A stretch of 64,000 nt of DNA from Salinisphaera sp040361255 (GCF_040361255.1 NZ_APNG01000011.1:1-64000), one strand, 5' to 3'. Counted from the stretch's first letter, positions 7,964 to 18,142 are shown. Numbers and translations: made by a program. Notes: a model not told the origin generated them from the letters alone.

Positions 7964-8998
7964 CTACACGGCAAAGACCGCGGTCGCGATACCGAAACCA
8001 TAGAGCACGACCAGCGCCGCACTTTCGAAGCCGATATTGGCCAGCCCGCGCTTTTCGCGGCGGATGAGGCCCAGCAACAGCACGCCGGTCATGAGAATCG
8101 ACAGCGCCATCCAGAGCAGCGTCTGTTGCGGGATGGCGTGATAGATCGAGCCGTCGCGGTAGGCGATATCCGCCGCGCCCGCGAACAGGCAATCGAAGGC
8201 ATTACCGCCGATGATGCCACCCACCGCCAGCTGCAGTGCGCCACGGCGTACCGCCGCGATCGAGGTCACCAGTTCCGGCAACGAGGTACAGATGGCGGTG
8301 AGCACCACGCCCACCGCGGTCGCACCGAGACCGGTCTGGGCGCCGATACGGCTGGCCACGGTTTCGAGCACGAACCCGCTAAGGCCCAGCAGCGCGGCCA
8401 GCGCCGCAAAGCTCAGCCATAGCGACACCAGTGAACGCGCCAGTGCGTCGTCGTCGGGCTCGTCTGCACGGGTTTCACCGGTTTCGCGCGGCGCCCACAT
8501 GCGCAGCTGCTGGGCATCGTTGACCACGCGCAGACCAAAGCCGTAGCCGGCGAACAACACCAGCGTAGCCGGATGAATACCGGCGATCGTATAGTCCGGC
8601 GTATAGGGCGCGACCAGCAATAGCGACAACAAACAGATAAGCAACGCGCTCTGGGCCAGATTGGCGGTGGAGGCAGCGGCATGTTCGAGATTGGCGCGCT
8701 GATAGACCCCATCGGCGATCGCCAGAAACACCGTCTGTACGGCGATACCACCCAGCGCATTGCTCATGGCCAGCTCCGGCTCGCCCTTGAGCGCGGCGGT
8801 CACCGATACGACGATACCCGACAGCGACGTCGCCGCCCCCAGCAATACCGCACCCGCGATCGCTTCGCCCAGGCCGGTACGGTCGGCCAGATCGTCGGCA
8901 ATATGGGTCAGGCGCGTGCCGACCACGGCGATCACGACCGCGATCAGTACAAACAGGCCCAGGTTGGCTTCCAGCCCCAGCGACGCGATCCAACTCAT
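7964..8998 (-). CDS. CaCA-superfamily cation exchanger
   Basis: A 344-residue membrane antiporter with ten or eleven helices and two alpha repeats. The second repeat is canonical: TAICTSLPELVTSIAA with Glu242, then GGIIGGNAFD. The first, at about 54-85, reads GAATSLSGIVVS, so the P-E of the usual S-L-P-E motif is absent. The ion exchanged is therefore uncertain. The start overlaps the stop of the upstream enoyl-CoA hydratase gene (ATGA), implying coupled translation, although the functions are unrelated. A 33-residue upstream extension was rejected. Confidence 0.8.
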   Translation of the reverse strand: MSWIASLGLEANLGLFVLIAVVIAVVGTRLTHIADDLADRTGLGEAIAGAVLLGAATSLSGIVVSVTAALKGEPELAMSNALGGIAVQTVFLAIADGVYQRANLEHAAASTANLAQSALLICLLSLLLVAPYTPDYTIAGIHPATLVLFAGYGFGLRVVNDAQQLRMWAPRETGETRADEPDDDALARSLVSLWLSFAALAALLGLSGFVLETVASRIGAQTGLGATAVGVVLTAICTSLPELVTSIAAVRRGALQLAVGGIIGGNAFDCLFAGAADIAYRDGSIYHAIPQQTLLWMALSILMTGVLLLGLIRREKRGLANIGFESAALVVLYGFGIATAVFAV

Positions 8999-9807
8999 CC
9001 GGAAATACTGCGCCGTTTGAAGGGTTTGTCGCGTTCCTTGCCATTGCGCGCGATGCTGATGCGCTGATTCACGCGTCCGATCAGTCGCCGTTGCCAACGC
9101 CGCTCGGCAGCGGTGGCCGCCGATTCACTGGCACCCCAGGCTTCCTGCAACAGGAATTTTCCGGCCGCAACGGCATCGGGCGAGTAGGCGCTCATCTCGA
9201 GCGCAATATCGCGTGCGGCTTCGGCCGGATTGGCGTCGATATGGGTGACCAGACCCAGCGCATGGGCTTCGTCAGCACCGATGATCTTGGCACTCATGAC
9301 CAGTTGCTTGGCCACGTCGATACGCACCAGCTCGCGCAACAGGGCCACGCCGCCCATATCCGGAACCAGGCCCCATTTGGTTTCCATGATCGAAAACCGC
9401 GCATCCGGTGCGGCCACACGCACGTCCGCACCCAAAGCCAGCTGTATGCCGGCACCAAAGCAGTTGCCATGGATAGCCGCGATCACGGGCACGGCAATAT
9501 CGCGCCAGGCCAGGCTCCAGCGTTGAAACCGATTGGCATAGGGCAGCAACAGTTGCGCCATCGCCGGTGCCGCGGCCAGCGGCGACTTCATCACCGAGGC
9601 GAAATCCAGACCGGCACAGAACGAGGGCCCATTGCCCTGAATGACGATCGCACGCAGATCGCGATCCTTGGCCAAGGTGCTCGCGGCGTCGTTAACCGCG
9701 TCCAGCATGGCCAGATTCATGCCGTTGTGCTTGCGCGGCCGGTTCAGGCACACCCGCGCCAGATTACTTTCATGTTCGACGACGACGGTTTGTTCCGCTT
9801 CGCTCAT
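8995..9807 (-). CDS. Enoyl-CoA hydratase/isomerase family protein
   Basis: A 270-residue crotonase. Oxyanion-hole regions are PSFCAGLDFASV and HGNCFGAGIQLALGAD. The position of the first catalytic Glu of hydratases is Gln here, while METKWGLVPDMGG keeps the second Glu and an Asp, an arrangement closer to dienoyl-CoA isomerases. The reaction is thus open: isomerase more likely than hydratase. GAGAGGG precedes the ATG at 9807. It is the first gene of a two-gene unit with the cation exchanger. Confidence 0.82.
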   Translation of the reverse strand: MSEAEQTVVVEHESNLARVCLNRPRKHNGMNLAMLDAVNDAASTLAKDRDLRAIVIQGNGPSFCAGLDFASVMKSPLAAAPAMAQLLLPYANRFQRWSLAWRDIAVPVIAAIHGNCFGAGIQLALGADVRVAAPDARFSIMETKWGLVPDMGGVALLRELVRIDVAKQLVMSAKIIGADEAHALGLVTHIDANPAEAARDIALEMSAYSPDAVAAGKFLLQEAWGASESAATAAERRWQRRLIGRVNQRISIARNGKERDKPFKRRSISG

Positions 9808-9916
9808 AGGCCCTCTCCGGCGCAAAAGATCTCACTTTGCCGGCTTTTGATCCGATCGCCTAGCGCGGCGCGACGCCCGTTTGGCGATCGGCCGCGCACA
9901 CGCCTACCGGCCAGGC

Positions 9917-9943
9917 AAAAAAAGACGGCCCGCAGGCCGCCTT
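9917..9943 (-). terminator. Rho-independent terminator after the dienelactone hydrolase gene
   Basis: On the minus strand a GC-rich stem (GGCGGCC with GGCCGTC, one mismatch) is followed by a run of seven T. It lies just beyond the dienelactone hydrolase stop codon. Confidence 0.75.
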
Positions 9944-9965
9944 TTCGACGCATTGCGATCGCGCT

Positions 9966-10637
9966 TTATGCTTTCAGATGCTGTTCGAAAAACGTCATGC
10001 TGCGTTGCCAGGCTTTCTTGCTGGCCTCGGGATCGTAATAGTCCCAGTCTTCGTTGCCGAAGGCATGCGGCGCATCATAGCGATAGGCTTCATAGGGCAC
10101 GTTTGCCGCCTTGAGCTTGTCCTCGAAGGCATCGGCCTGATCGATGGGGAAGAAGGTGTCCTGCTCGGCGAAATGACACTGCAACGGGATGGTAATCGAG
10201 GCCGGATCGCCGGCTTCGTCCGGCGGAATGCCATACCAGGACACCGCGGCATCGGTTTCGTCGTTATGCATGGCCGACAGCACCGCTAGCACGCCGCCCA
10301 TGCAGAAACCGATGACGCCGACCTTGTCGCTATCGGCCTTGAGGTATTGCAGCGCACCGCGAATATCCTGGGTCGCGGCATCACCGAAGTCGAGCTCGTT
10401 CATCTTGTGCTCGGCTTCTTTTTCATCCAGCGCCTTGTCGCCGTGATAGAGATCGGGCACGAGCACCCGATAGCCGGCGTCCGTCCACTGCTGGCCGACC
10501 CGCTTGATCTGGTCGTTGAGCCCCCACCATTCCTGGATCACCACAATACCCGGCGCATTCGCATTATTCTGCGGCTCGGCATAGAAGCCGCTGGCCGTGC
10601 CGCCGTCGGGCCGCTTGTATTCGATATTTTCGGACAT
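9966..10637 (-). CDS. Dienelactone hydrolase family protein
   Basis: A 223-residue alpha/beta hydrolase. The nucleophile is the Cys of GFCMGG, as in carboxymethylenebutenolidase. The acid lies in the AEQDTFFP region and the His in DAPHAFGNEDW. An early Glu (IQEWWGLND) that activates the Cys in dienelactone hydrolases is present. Family members hydrolyse cyclic enol lactones from chloroaromatic breakdown, but many act on other esters, and no aromatic pathway is nearby. It is a single gene with its own terminator. Confidence 0.88.
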   Translation of the reverse strand: MSENIEYKRPDGGTASGFYAEPQNNANAPGIVVIQEWWGLNDQIKRVGQQWTDAGYRVLVPDLYHGDKALDEKEAEHKMNELDFGDAATQDIRGALQYLKADSDKVGVIGFCMGGVLAVLSAMHNDETDAAVSWYGIPPDEAGDPASITIPLQCHFAEQDTFFPIDQADAFEDKLKAANVPYEAYRYDAPHAFGNEDWDYYDPEASKKAWQRSMTFFEQHLKA

Positions 10638-10745
10638 GGCGTGTGTTACTCGATAAGAAAACGTACCTGCATGCTACCGCGCCCATATTGCGTTTTTAAA
10701 CGCGACGATCGCGGGCGCGGCGCATGTTCGGCTCAAGTGAGGCGC

Positions 10746-11225
10746 CTAGCGCGCGGCCTGCTGACGCACGCCGGTCAGGGCCGCGAACTGGGTATCGTTA
10801 AGCACGGCATCCAGCGGCAACCAGGCCTGGCTGTCGGGGGTACGGGTGCGCAGGGCCGGATCGGCCAGCGAGACTTTTTCGCCGGTCTTTTCCTCGATGA
10901 TGCGTTCGATGGCGGCCGCATCCAGTTCACCTTTCTGCAGCTTGACCAGTTCGGCCTCGTCCAGCTCCAGGGTGGTGTTGTTCGCGCTGCCCGGCAGATA
11001 GATCGCGCCGGTGGCAAAGTCCACGGCAAAAGCGATCACGCCCGGCACGATGAAGAACAGCAGGCCCACGGCATCGAGCACGGCGACGGCCGGATCGATA
11101 CGGCCATCGACCTGGCCCTTGCGCTCGGGATACAGGATCACACCACAGGCCGTGGTGCCGATCAGCGTCGCCGTCATCGTCGCCACGATACCCGCACGGC
11201 GCGCGTTTCTGAATCGATCGGTCAT
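10746..11225 (-). CDS. Conserved small membrane/lipoprotein of unknown function
   Basis: A 159-residue protein. A basic N terminus is followed by a hydrophobic stretch ending LIGTTACG, an imperfect lipobox, then VILYPERKGQ, and a second hydrophobic segment VGLLFFIVPGVIAFAVDFATG. The rest is charged, with an ELDAAAIERIIEEKTGEKV helix. I remember similar short proteins with an ILYPERKGQ motif as uncharacterised. GGGGAAAA precedes the ATG at 11225; a longer frame to 11423 is probably not translated. Likely envelope-associated, function unknown. Confidence 0.7.
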   Translation of the reverse strand: MTDRFRNARRAGIVATMTATLIGTTACGVILYPERKGQVDGRIDPAVAVLDAVGLLFFIVPGVIAFAVDFATGAIYLPGSANNTTLELDEAELVKLQKGELDAAAIERIIEEKTGEKVSLADPALRTRTPDSQAWLPLDAVLNDTQFAALTGVRQQAAR

Positions 11226-11380
11226 ATGTTTTCCCCATGAATGATTGGACGTCGAGTGTGTAGCGCGCCCATCCCGCGCCATGACCTCGACCGAATGATT
11301 GTAGCGCCTACTCAGGATTCGCGCGCGCGGCCGATCAAGTGGGTAGAGCCCTTCCCGCCCACGCAGCGCGAACGAACACC

Positions 11381-11911
11381 ATGGCGAAATATAACGGGTC
11401 GGCGATGGACCGAACCCAGGCATTTGCGACGAGCGCAGAGCCGGCCGGCGACAGTGCGGGCTTCACCCTGATCGAACTCATGATCGTGGTCGCGATCATC
11501 GGCATTCTCGCGGCCATCGCGGTACCGGTTTATATCAATTACATCGCCCGTGCCAAGGTCAGCGAAGGCCTGGCGCTGGCAGCACCGGTGAAAACAGCGG
11601 TCGTCGAGTACTACAGCATCCACGGCAAACTGCCCGATGTCGAAGGCAACAACTGGATCCAGGTACTCAAGGCCCTCAACCTGCCGGACAGTTCGGACGC
11701 CGGCGCGGCCTCGGGCAAGTACGTCAAGCGTATCTGGTGGTACAACAACGCCGATGCCCCGGCGATCAAGATCCGCTATAGCGGCATTCCCATCGACGAC
11801 GATCTGTTGTTCCTGGAAGCCGACATCAACGACGGCGCGATCCGCTGGAACTGCACCGCGCCCAGCAGCGACGGCGTGGACGATCGTTACCTGCCCGCCA
11901 GCTGCCGCTGA
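11381..11911 (+). CDS. Type IV pilin-like protein
   Basis: A prepilin with the processing site G-FTLIELMIVVAII, Glu5 of the mature part, and a 20-residue hydrophobic helix. The mature part is about 149 residues and ends with two Cys (WNC and PASCR) that could form the D-region loop of PilA-type pilins. The leader is long: 27 residues from the ATG at 11381, or 19 from the ATG at 11405. Neither has a strong ribosome-binding site. No pilus assembly genes flank it, so it must use machinery encoded elsewhere. Confidence 0.83.
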   Translation: MAKYNGSAMDRTQAFATSAEPAGDSAGFTLIELMIVVAIIGILAAIAVPVYINYIARAKVSEGLALAAPVKTAVVEYYSIHGKLPDVEGNNWIQVLKALNLPDSSDAGAASGKYVKRIWWYNNADAPAIKIRYSGIPIDDDLLFLEADINDGAIRWNCTAPSSDGVDDRYLPASCR

Positions 11912-11929
11912 CCGGCACCGTGATCGGGC

Positions 11930-12328
11930 TTATTCGCCCTGCTTGAAACGCCGCAGTTCGCGGCGCTGTTTCTTGTCCGGACGTATGGCCGGCCGTGGCA
12001 TGGACATGCGCGCCGCCCGCCGCTCGGCGGCCTGAGCTGCACGGCGTTCGCGGCTGGCGTCGGTTTCGTTATAAAGCTGCACGGCTTGCACTGCCGGGCC
12101 GCGCTGTTCGCTGAGCCCGCATACATCGATCTCGAACGCTGTCTCGCCCTTGGTGATATCCAGCCGGTCGTCGACCTTGACCGCCGTGCTCGCCTTGGCC
12201 CGGTGGCCGTTGACATGCACCTTGCCGCCCTTGACCGCCTTGGCGGCCATGGAGCGGGTCTTGAAGAAACGCGCCGCCCAGAGCCATTTATCGACCCGTA
12301 CGGCAGTGTTGTGTGCAGCCTGCGTCAT
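11930..12328 (-). CDS. hslR: Hsp15-like S4-domain RNA-binding protein
   Basis: A 132-residue protein with an N-terminal S4 domain (VRVDKWLWAARFFKTRS through GGKVHVNGHRAK) and a basic C-terminal tail rich in Arg and Glu. This is the architecture of Hsp15, which binds free 50S subunits carrying a stalled peptidyl-tRNA and helps recycle them. It is convergent with the pilin gene. The gene name is by family resemblance. Confidence 0.85.
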   Translation of the reverse strand: MTQAAHNTAVRVDKWLWAARFFKTRSMAAKAVKGGKVHVNGHRAKASTAVKVDDRLDITKGETAFEIDVCGLSEQRGPAVQAVQLYNETDASRERRAAQAAERRAARMSMPRPAIRPDKKQRRELRRFKQGE

Positions 12329-12371
12329 GCCCAGACTGTGACATCAAATTCGATGACCGCAAACCATTCGC

Positions 12372-12650
12372 GTGTTCGATCGTTTCCGTCTGATCTATCG
12401 CCTGCGTGCGACGCCCGAAGGGATTCATGTCGTTGCCGGGCGTGTACCGCCGCGTTTTCTCGCGGCCGTGCGCGATATCGCCCGTCTCCACGGCATCGAC
12501 TGCGGCGAGATCGAATGCAAGGGCCGCGCCCGCCATGCGCGTCTGCGCTTTTCCGACGATTTCCCCAAAACCGGCCGTCAGGCCATACGCAATGTCTGGA
12601 CACCGCCAACCGCGCCAGGACCAAGCGGCGGCCGACGTGCGCGCGGCTGA
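12372..12650 (+). CDS. DUF3634-like small protein
   Basis: A 92-residue protein starting at GTG. It has the pattern VVAGRVPPRFLAAVRDIARLH, then GRARHARLRFSDDFPKTGRQAIRNVW, which fits small DUF3634 proteins as I remember them, though the usual N-terminal membrane helix is missing or short. It is divergent from hslR. Function is unknown. Confidence 0.6.
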   Translation: MFDRFRLIYRLRATPEGIHVVAGRVPPRFLAAVRDIARLHGIDCGEIECKGRARHARLRFSDDFPKTGRQAIRNVWTPPTAPGPSGGRRARG

Positions 12651-12839
12651 ATACCCGGGGTCCACGCAACGGGCTGCTTGACGATGCAGGAAACGCGATT
12701 GGCTGCACCCAGGCAAGTTGGTCCACCAATGAACGCGAAGACACGCGGCGAAAGATAGCGCGCTCGAAACGCGCCGGGTGCGATGTTCGGGCGGCCTCCT
12801 GAACTTTGCACATGACCGAGACGGACTTGGCGCGCCGCG

Positions 12840-12870
12840 CGCCCTGTCGCCCTGTCGCCCTGTCGCCCGG
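12840..12870. repeat. Tandem 8-bp repeat, unit CGCCCTGT
   Basis: Three perfect copies followed by a partial fourth (CGCCC). Such short arrays can vary in length by slippage. It lies about 120 bp upstream of the GST start and 55 bp upstream of its putative -35. Confidence 0.8.
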
Positions 12871-12924
12871 CCATCAACCCGTCGGCACGCACACCCGGCC
12901 AACGCCGTGAGATACGACAAAGGT

Positions 12925-12954
12925 CTGACATCGATCGATCGAATGGCGTATGTT
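12925..12954 (+). promoter_or_regulatory. Putative sigma-70 promoter of the GST gene
   Basis: CTGACA as -35 and TATGTT as -10, spaced 18 bp, 32 bp upstream of the GST ATG. The match is moderate and the assignment is inference. Confidence 0.4.
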
Positions 12955-12986
12955 TACGCGGGGCTTCACTTCGCAGGGACAAGCGC

Positions 12987-13652
12987 ATGATCACGGTTCA
13001 CCATCTCGAGGATTCACGCTCGCAACGCGTGCTATGGCTACTCGAAGAACTGGAGTTGCCCTATGAGGTCAAGCACTACAAGCGTGATCCCAAGACCATG
13101 CTCGCGCCCGCCGAACTCAAGAAAATACATCCGCTGGGTAAATCGCCGCTGATTACCGACGACGAGCGCACGGTTGCCGAAACCGGGCTGATCATCGACT
13201 ACATCGTGGAAACCCACGGCAACGGCGCTTTGGCCCCGCCCCGCGGCAGCGAACAACGCATGGCCTACGACTACTGGCTGCACTATGCCGAAGGCTCGGC
13301 CATGCCGCCGTTATTGCTGCATCTGGTCTTCGATACCGTGGAAAAGAAGGCGCCGTTCGTAATCCGCCCCATCGCGAAGGCGATTTCGGCCAACGTGAAA
13401 AAACAGTTCATCCGCCCGCAGCTCAATCTGCATATGGACTATATCGAGCACGCCCTGCGCCAACATACCTGGTTCGTGGGCGATACCTTCAGCGCCGCCG
13501 ATATCATGATGAGCTTTCCCCTGGAGGCCGCCTGCGCGCGTATGGATCTACAGCCGCGCTGCCCCAATATCGCCGCCTTCGTCAAACGTATTCACGAGCG
13601 CCCCGCCTATCAGCGCGCCCTCGAGGCCGGTGGCCCCTACGCCTACGCCTGA
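12987..13652 (+). CDS. Glutathione S-transferase
   Basis: A 221-residue two-domain GST. The thioredoxin-like domain spans 1-80 (VHHLEDSRSQRVLWLLEEL, the cis-Pro region HPLGKSPLI, and the glutathione-binding E-T motif in VAETGLIIDYI). The all-helical C-terminal domain has the capping motif FSAADIMMSFPLE. The Ser in the S-R-S-Q region is the likely thiol-activating residue. It conjugates or reduces electrophiles with glutathione; the substrate is unknown. It is a single gene followed by a hairpin. Confidence 0.88.
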   Translation: MITVHHLEDSRSQRVLWLLEELELPYEVKHYKRDPKTMLAPAELKKIHPLGKSPLITDDERTVAETGLIIDYIVETHGNGALAPPRGSEQRMAYDYWLHYAEGSAMPPLLLHLVFDTVEKKAPFVIRPIAKAISANVKKQFIRPQLNLHMDYIEHALRQHTWFVGDTFSAADIMMSFPLEAACARMDLQPRCPNIAAFVKRIHERPAYQRALEAGGPYAYA

Positions 13653-13655
13653 CGT

Positions 13656-13684
13656 GAACAGACCCGCGAAGAGCGGGCCTGTTC
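13656..13684. terminator. Hairpin between convergent GST and ComEA genes
   Basis: GAACAG-A-CCCGC pairs with GCGGG-C-CTGTTC around a five-base loop, with one internal mismatch. There is no T run, so terminator activity is uncertain, but the position between convergent genes suits one. Confidence 0.5.
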
Positions 13685-13705
13685 GACACGTTCGCCCGTA
13701 ACGGC

Positions 13706-14014
13706 TTAACTGCCGGACGATTCGTCCGCACTCTCGTCGGCCGTCGACGACGCGTCATCGCCGACCGTGACCTGGTCGCGGATTTCCTCGACCGTCTTGT
13801 CGCCGATACCGCTGACCCGCGTCAGATCGTCCACCGATTCGAACGGCCCGTGGGCTTCACGTTCTTCGATGATCGCAGCCGACTTGGATTCGCCGATATA
13901 AGGCAGCTGACTGAGCGCCTCGGCATCAGCGCTATTGATATTGACCGCTGCCATGGCGAGACCACTGAGGCTCAGCAGGCAGATGGCGATGAAAAGAATG
14001 GCTATTTTTTTCAT
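13706..14014 (-). CDS. ComEA-like helix-hairpin-helix DNA-binding protein
   Basis: A 102-residue protein with a signal peptide (1-22, ending AMA) followed by the ComEA helix-hairpin-helix repeat: VNINSADAEALSQLPYIGES, then DDLTRVSGIGDKTVEEIRD. An acidic Ser-rich tail follows. ComEA binds incoming double-stranded DNA in the periplasm during transformation. Short soluble forms like this are typical of Gram-negative bacteria. It is monocistronic. Confidence 0.88.
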   Translation of the reverse strand: MKKIAILFIAICLLSLSGLAMAAVNINSADAEALSQLPYIGESKSAAIIEEREAHGPFESVDDLTRVSGIGDKTVEEIRDQVTVGDDASSTADESADESSGS

Positions 14015-14200
14015 GGTTTAGACTCCCGTGCATTCGGAAGCTTGAACCTATCGAGTCCGATCGGATGGCGCAAACCGATTCATTTGATAGGGCCGATAGC
14101 CACTATCGAGAAACGAAGACTCAATTACTTACGGCATTTTTCGCTTAAATTTCGAAATAGCGTTCTAAATCCGAAAATCCAATATGCGCACTCGCCACTG

Positions 14201-14584
14201 TCATTGCGTCCCGGGCGAGCGCGTCACGAACTTCGCCTTTTCGACCTGCCAGCGCCGGGCCAGACCGCTGACCCGATCACAGCCCAACGCGCGCGGCTCG
14301 GATCGCGGTGCCAGGGTGAACTCGCTGGGACTCTGGGCGCGGGTTGCGCCGGTGTAGGCCATCAATACGACCCGGATGGCGCGTTTGGCATGGCTATTGG
14401 CGATCTGGCGCAACTGGCCCCGGTGGCGCATGCAGTCGGCAGTGAGCACCGTGCTGAATACGAGGTAGTCGCGTGCTGTCGGCTTGTCGGCCCGCGGGTT
14501 GCCGAGCGCCGGCAACACAACCAACGCCAGCGTCATCGCTACGGCGAGCCGTAGCCCGGCAATCAACGCTCGCCGGCCTCGCAT
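14201..14584 (-). CDS. Hypothetical secreted protein
   Basis: A 127-residue protein with a basic N terminus and hydrophobic segment (residues 11-28, ending ALG), consistent with a signal peptide. Two Cys are present in the mature part (TADCMRH and ALGCDRV). No family recognised. Its start overlaps the end of the deacetylase-family gene by 22 bp on the same strand, suggesting coupled translation. Its reality rests on the signal peptide and the context. Confidence 0.5.
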   Translation of the reverse strand: MRGRRALIAGLRLAVAMTLALVVLPALGNPRADKPTARDYLVFSTVLTADCMRHRGQLRQIANSHAKRAIRVVLMAYTGATRAQSPSEFTLAPRSEPRALGCDRVSGLARRWQVEKAKFVTRSPGTQ

Positions 14585-15495
14585 AACGCACGGATATGCA
14601 CGGCAGCACTGGCCGCTAGCGCATCCAGTGCATAGCCGCCTTCGAGGGTGGATACGACGCGGCCATCACACAAGCGGTCGGCCGCCTCGACGATGCGCTC
14701 GGTAATCCACTGATAATCCTCGGCCTCGAACATGAGATCGGCCAGCGGGTCCGAGCGATGGGCATCGAAACCGGCGGATACGAAGATCATGTCCGGCGCG
14801 AAGGCGTCGAGCGCCGGCAACCAGTCGCGCTCGACGGCCTGACGAAACACACTGCCCGGTGTACCGGCCTTGAGCGGTGTCTTGATCAGGGTGTCGTGCG
14901 TATTGTCGTCGGCGGTGAAAGGAAACAACGGGTTCTGATAGCTCGAACAGAACAGCGCCCGCGGCTCGTTACGCAACACGTCTTCCGTGCCGTTGCCATG
15001 ATGGACATCGAAATCCAGCACCGCCACGCGGCGTAGGCCATGGACATGCAATGCATGGGCTGCAGCCACGGCGACGTTATCGAAAAAACAAAACCCCATG
15101 GCCCGATCGCGTTCGGCATGGTGGCCCGGCGGGCGTACGGCACAAAAGGCGTTGGCCGCCTGGCCAGCCAGCACTGCATCGGTGGCCGCGACGACCGCGC
15201 CCGCGGCATGCAGCGCCGCGTCGAGGCTATGGCCGTTCATCGACGTATCCTCGTCGAGGCGTACGCGCCCGCGGGTCGGCGCGAAACTCACCAGTTCGTT
15301 GACATAGGCCGGCGCGTGCACCCGTTTGATCGCATCCAGCGATGCACGCGGTGCTTCGCGGCGTGCGACCTGGCGGTCTACCCCGACCACACTCATGCCT
15401 TTTTCGACCGCCACGAGTCGCGCCGGCGACTCCGGGTGGCCGCGCCCCATGTCGTGCAAGGGGCAACTCGAATGGCTGAAATAGGCAGTGGTCAT
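14563..15495 (-). CDS. Histone deacetylase family hydrolase
   Basis: A 310-residue arginase/deacetylase-fold zinc enzyme. It opens MTTAYFSHSSCPLHDMGRGHPESPARL. The active-site His pair is in RPPGHHAERDRAMGFCFFDN. Zinc ligands lie in VLDFDVHHGNGTE and VSAGFDAHRSDPL, and the transition-state Tyr in LEGGYALDAL. Bacterial members deacetylate acetoin-linked proteins, polyamines or other acetyl-amines; the substrate is unknown. The start at 15495 fits family length; a longer frame to 15663 was rejected. Confidence 0.88.
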   Translation of the reverse strand: MTTAYFSHSSCPLHDMGRGHPESPARLVAVEKGMSVVGVDRQVARREAPRASLDAIKRVHAPAYVNELVSFAPTRGRVRLDEDTSMNGHSLDAALHAAGAVVAATDAVLAGQAANAFCAVRPPGHHAERDRAMGFCFFDNVAVAAAHALHVHGLRRVAVLDFDVHHGNGTEDVLRNEPRALFCSSYQNPLFPFTADDNTHDTLIKTPLKAGTPGSVFRQAVERDWLPALDAFAPDMIFVSAGFDAHRSDPLADLMFEAEDYQWITERIVEAADRLCDGRVVSTLEGGYALDALAASAAVHIRALCEAGER

Positions 15496-15529
15496 AGGCG
15501 GGTCCGTATACCGATGATTAAGCCGGCAT

Positions 15530-15556
15530 AAAACAGCGGGTCGTGGCCAGCTGTTT
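15530..15556. repeat. Palindromic repeat copy 2 (AAACAGC/GCTGTTT)
   Basis: Close copy of the element at 7894-7920: both share AAAACAGCGG at the left and CAGCTGTTT at the right with a GTGG core. It lies just upstream of the deacetylase-family gene, where a terminator would not be expected. This suggests a small dispersed repeat rather than a terminator alone. Confidence 0.6.
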
Positions 15557-15661
15557 CCACGCTTTCTCAACGAGCGCCAGCGTATGCCGGCATCGAACAA
15601 CAGCACAACCGGCAATGCAAGTATGCCGCACCGGCCAGCCCCGCGCGGCGATCGCCTCGGC

Positions 15662-15692
15662 AAAAAAAACGCCGCACGAGGCGGCGTTTTTC
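15662..15692 (-). terminator. Strong bidirectional-type terminator
   Basis: GCCGC and GCGGC arms extend into AAAAC/GTTTT, with a run of eight A on one side and five T on the other. It serves the leftward gene ending at 15712. Confidence 0.83.
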
Positions 15693-15711
15693 TCGGTGGC
15701 TGATACCAGCG

Positions 15712-16101
15712 CTAGCGCATGGCCACAATACGATCGACCACGTTGCTTTGCTGCGCAGCCTGCGAGCCATAGAGCTGGGCATAGTTATCCTGCATCCAGC
15801 GCCCGAACGCATCCGGGTCGTCTTCGTGCAGCAGCGCGGCCAGCGCGTCGAGATTCTCGCCGTCACCCATGGCGGCTTCGCGACGCAGCGCGACCGACTG
15901 GGTATCGGCAAAGTCCTGGGCCTGGGTGAAATCGTCATCGATGTTCTTGCCGACGATATAAGCCGTGGTGCCGGCCGTACTCGCGGTGGTAATCAGATCA
16001 TCGCGATCACGGGCGGAGCCGATGCTCGCCACGCTCAGACCCACAACGGCCACGCCACACAAGGCGATACGGCGCATCAACGGACTGCTCTGTTTGTTCA
16101 C
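15712..16101 (-). CDS. Secreted protein, possibly DUF3015-like
   Basis: A 129-residue exported protein starting at GTG 16101 with an excellent AGGGAGAA site. Signal peptide ends near Ala-Arg 30. The mature part has TTASTAGTTAYIVGKNID, then an acidic helix pair SVALRREAAMGDGENLDALAALL and a closing MQDNYAQLYGS. The second half recalls the C terminus of DUF3015 proteins, but the first half does not clearly match. Function unknown. It is monocistronic with its own terminator. Confidence 0.65.
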   Translation of the reverse strand: MNKQSSPLMRRIALCGVAVVGLSVASIGSARDRDDLITTASTAGTTAYIVGKNIDDDFTQAQDFADTQSVALRREAAMGDGENLDALAALLHEDDPDAFGRWMQDNYAQLYGSQAAQQSNVVDRIVAMR

Positions 16102-16178
16102 GGGATTCTCCCTATGGTTGCATCTACCACCGACGTTAGTGCGGCGTTGATGAATTATCGCTGAACTGCAGGCGCCGC

Positions 16179-18050
<1,872 letters not shown>

Positions 18051-18142
18051 ATCGATTTGCCGTCGGGGGAATAGGCTTTCAATCTACCAACCTGCAATGT
18101 GCAATAAAAGCCACGCGCGTACGCAGGCGGCACGGTTGGGGC

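Larger units (their letters stand above)
12651..12986. other. Intergenic stretch with a short tandem repeat
   Basis: No convincing gene on either strand. It contains 3.6 copies of the 8-mer CGCCCTGT at 12840-12870 and, near its end, a plausible promoter for the downstream GST gene. Confidence 0.5.

Noticed and set aside
12840..12870. Possible CRISPR-like array
   Set aside because: Only an 8-bp perfect tandem repeat without spacers.
18051..18142. TPP riboswitch upstream of thiC
   Set aside because: None of the conserved TPP-binding blocks is visible on the minus strand.
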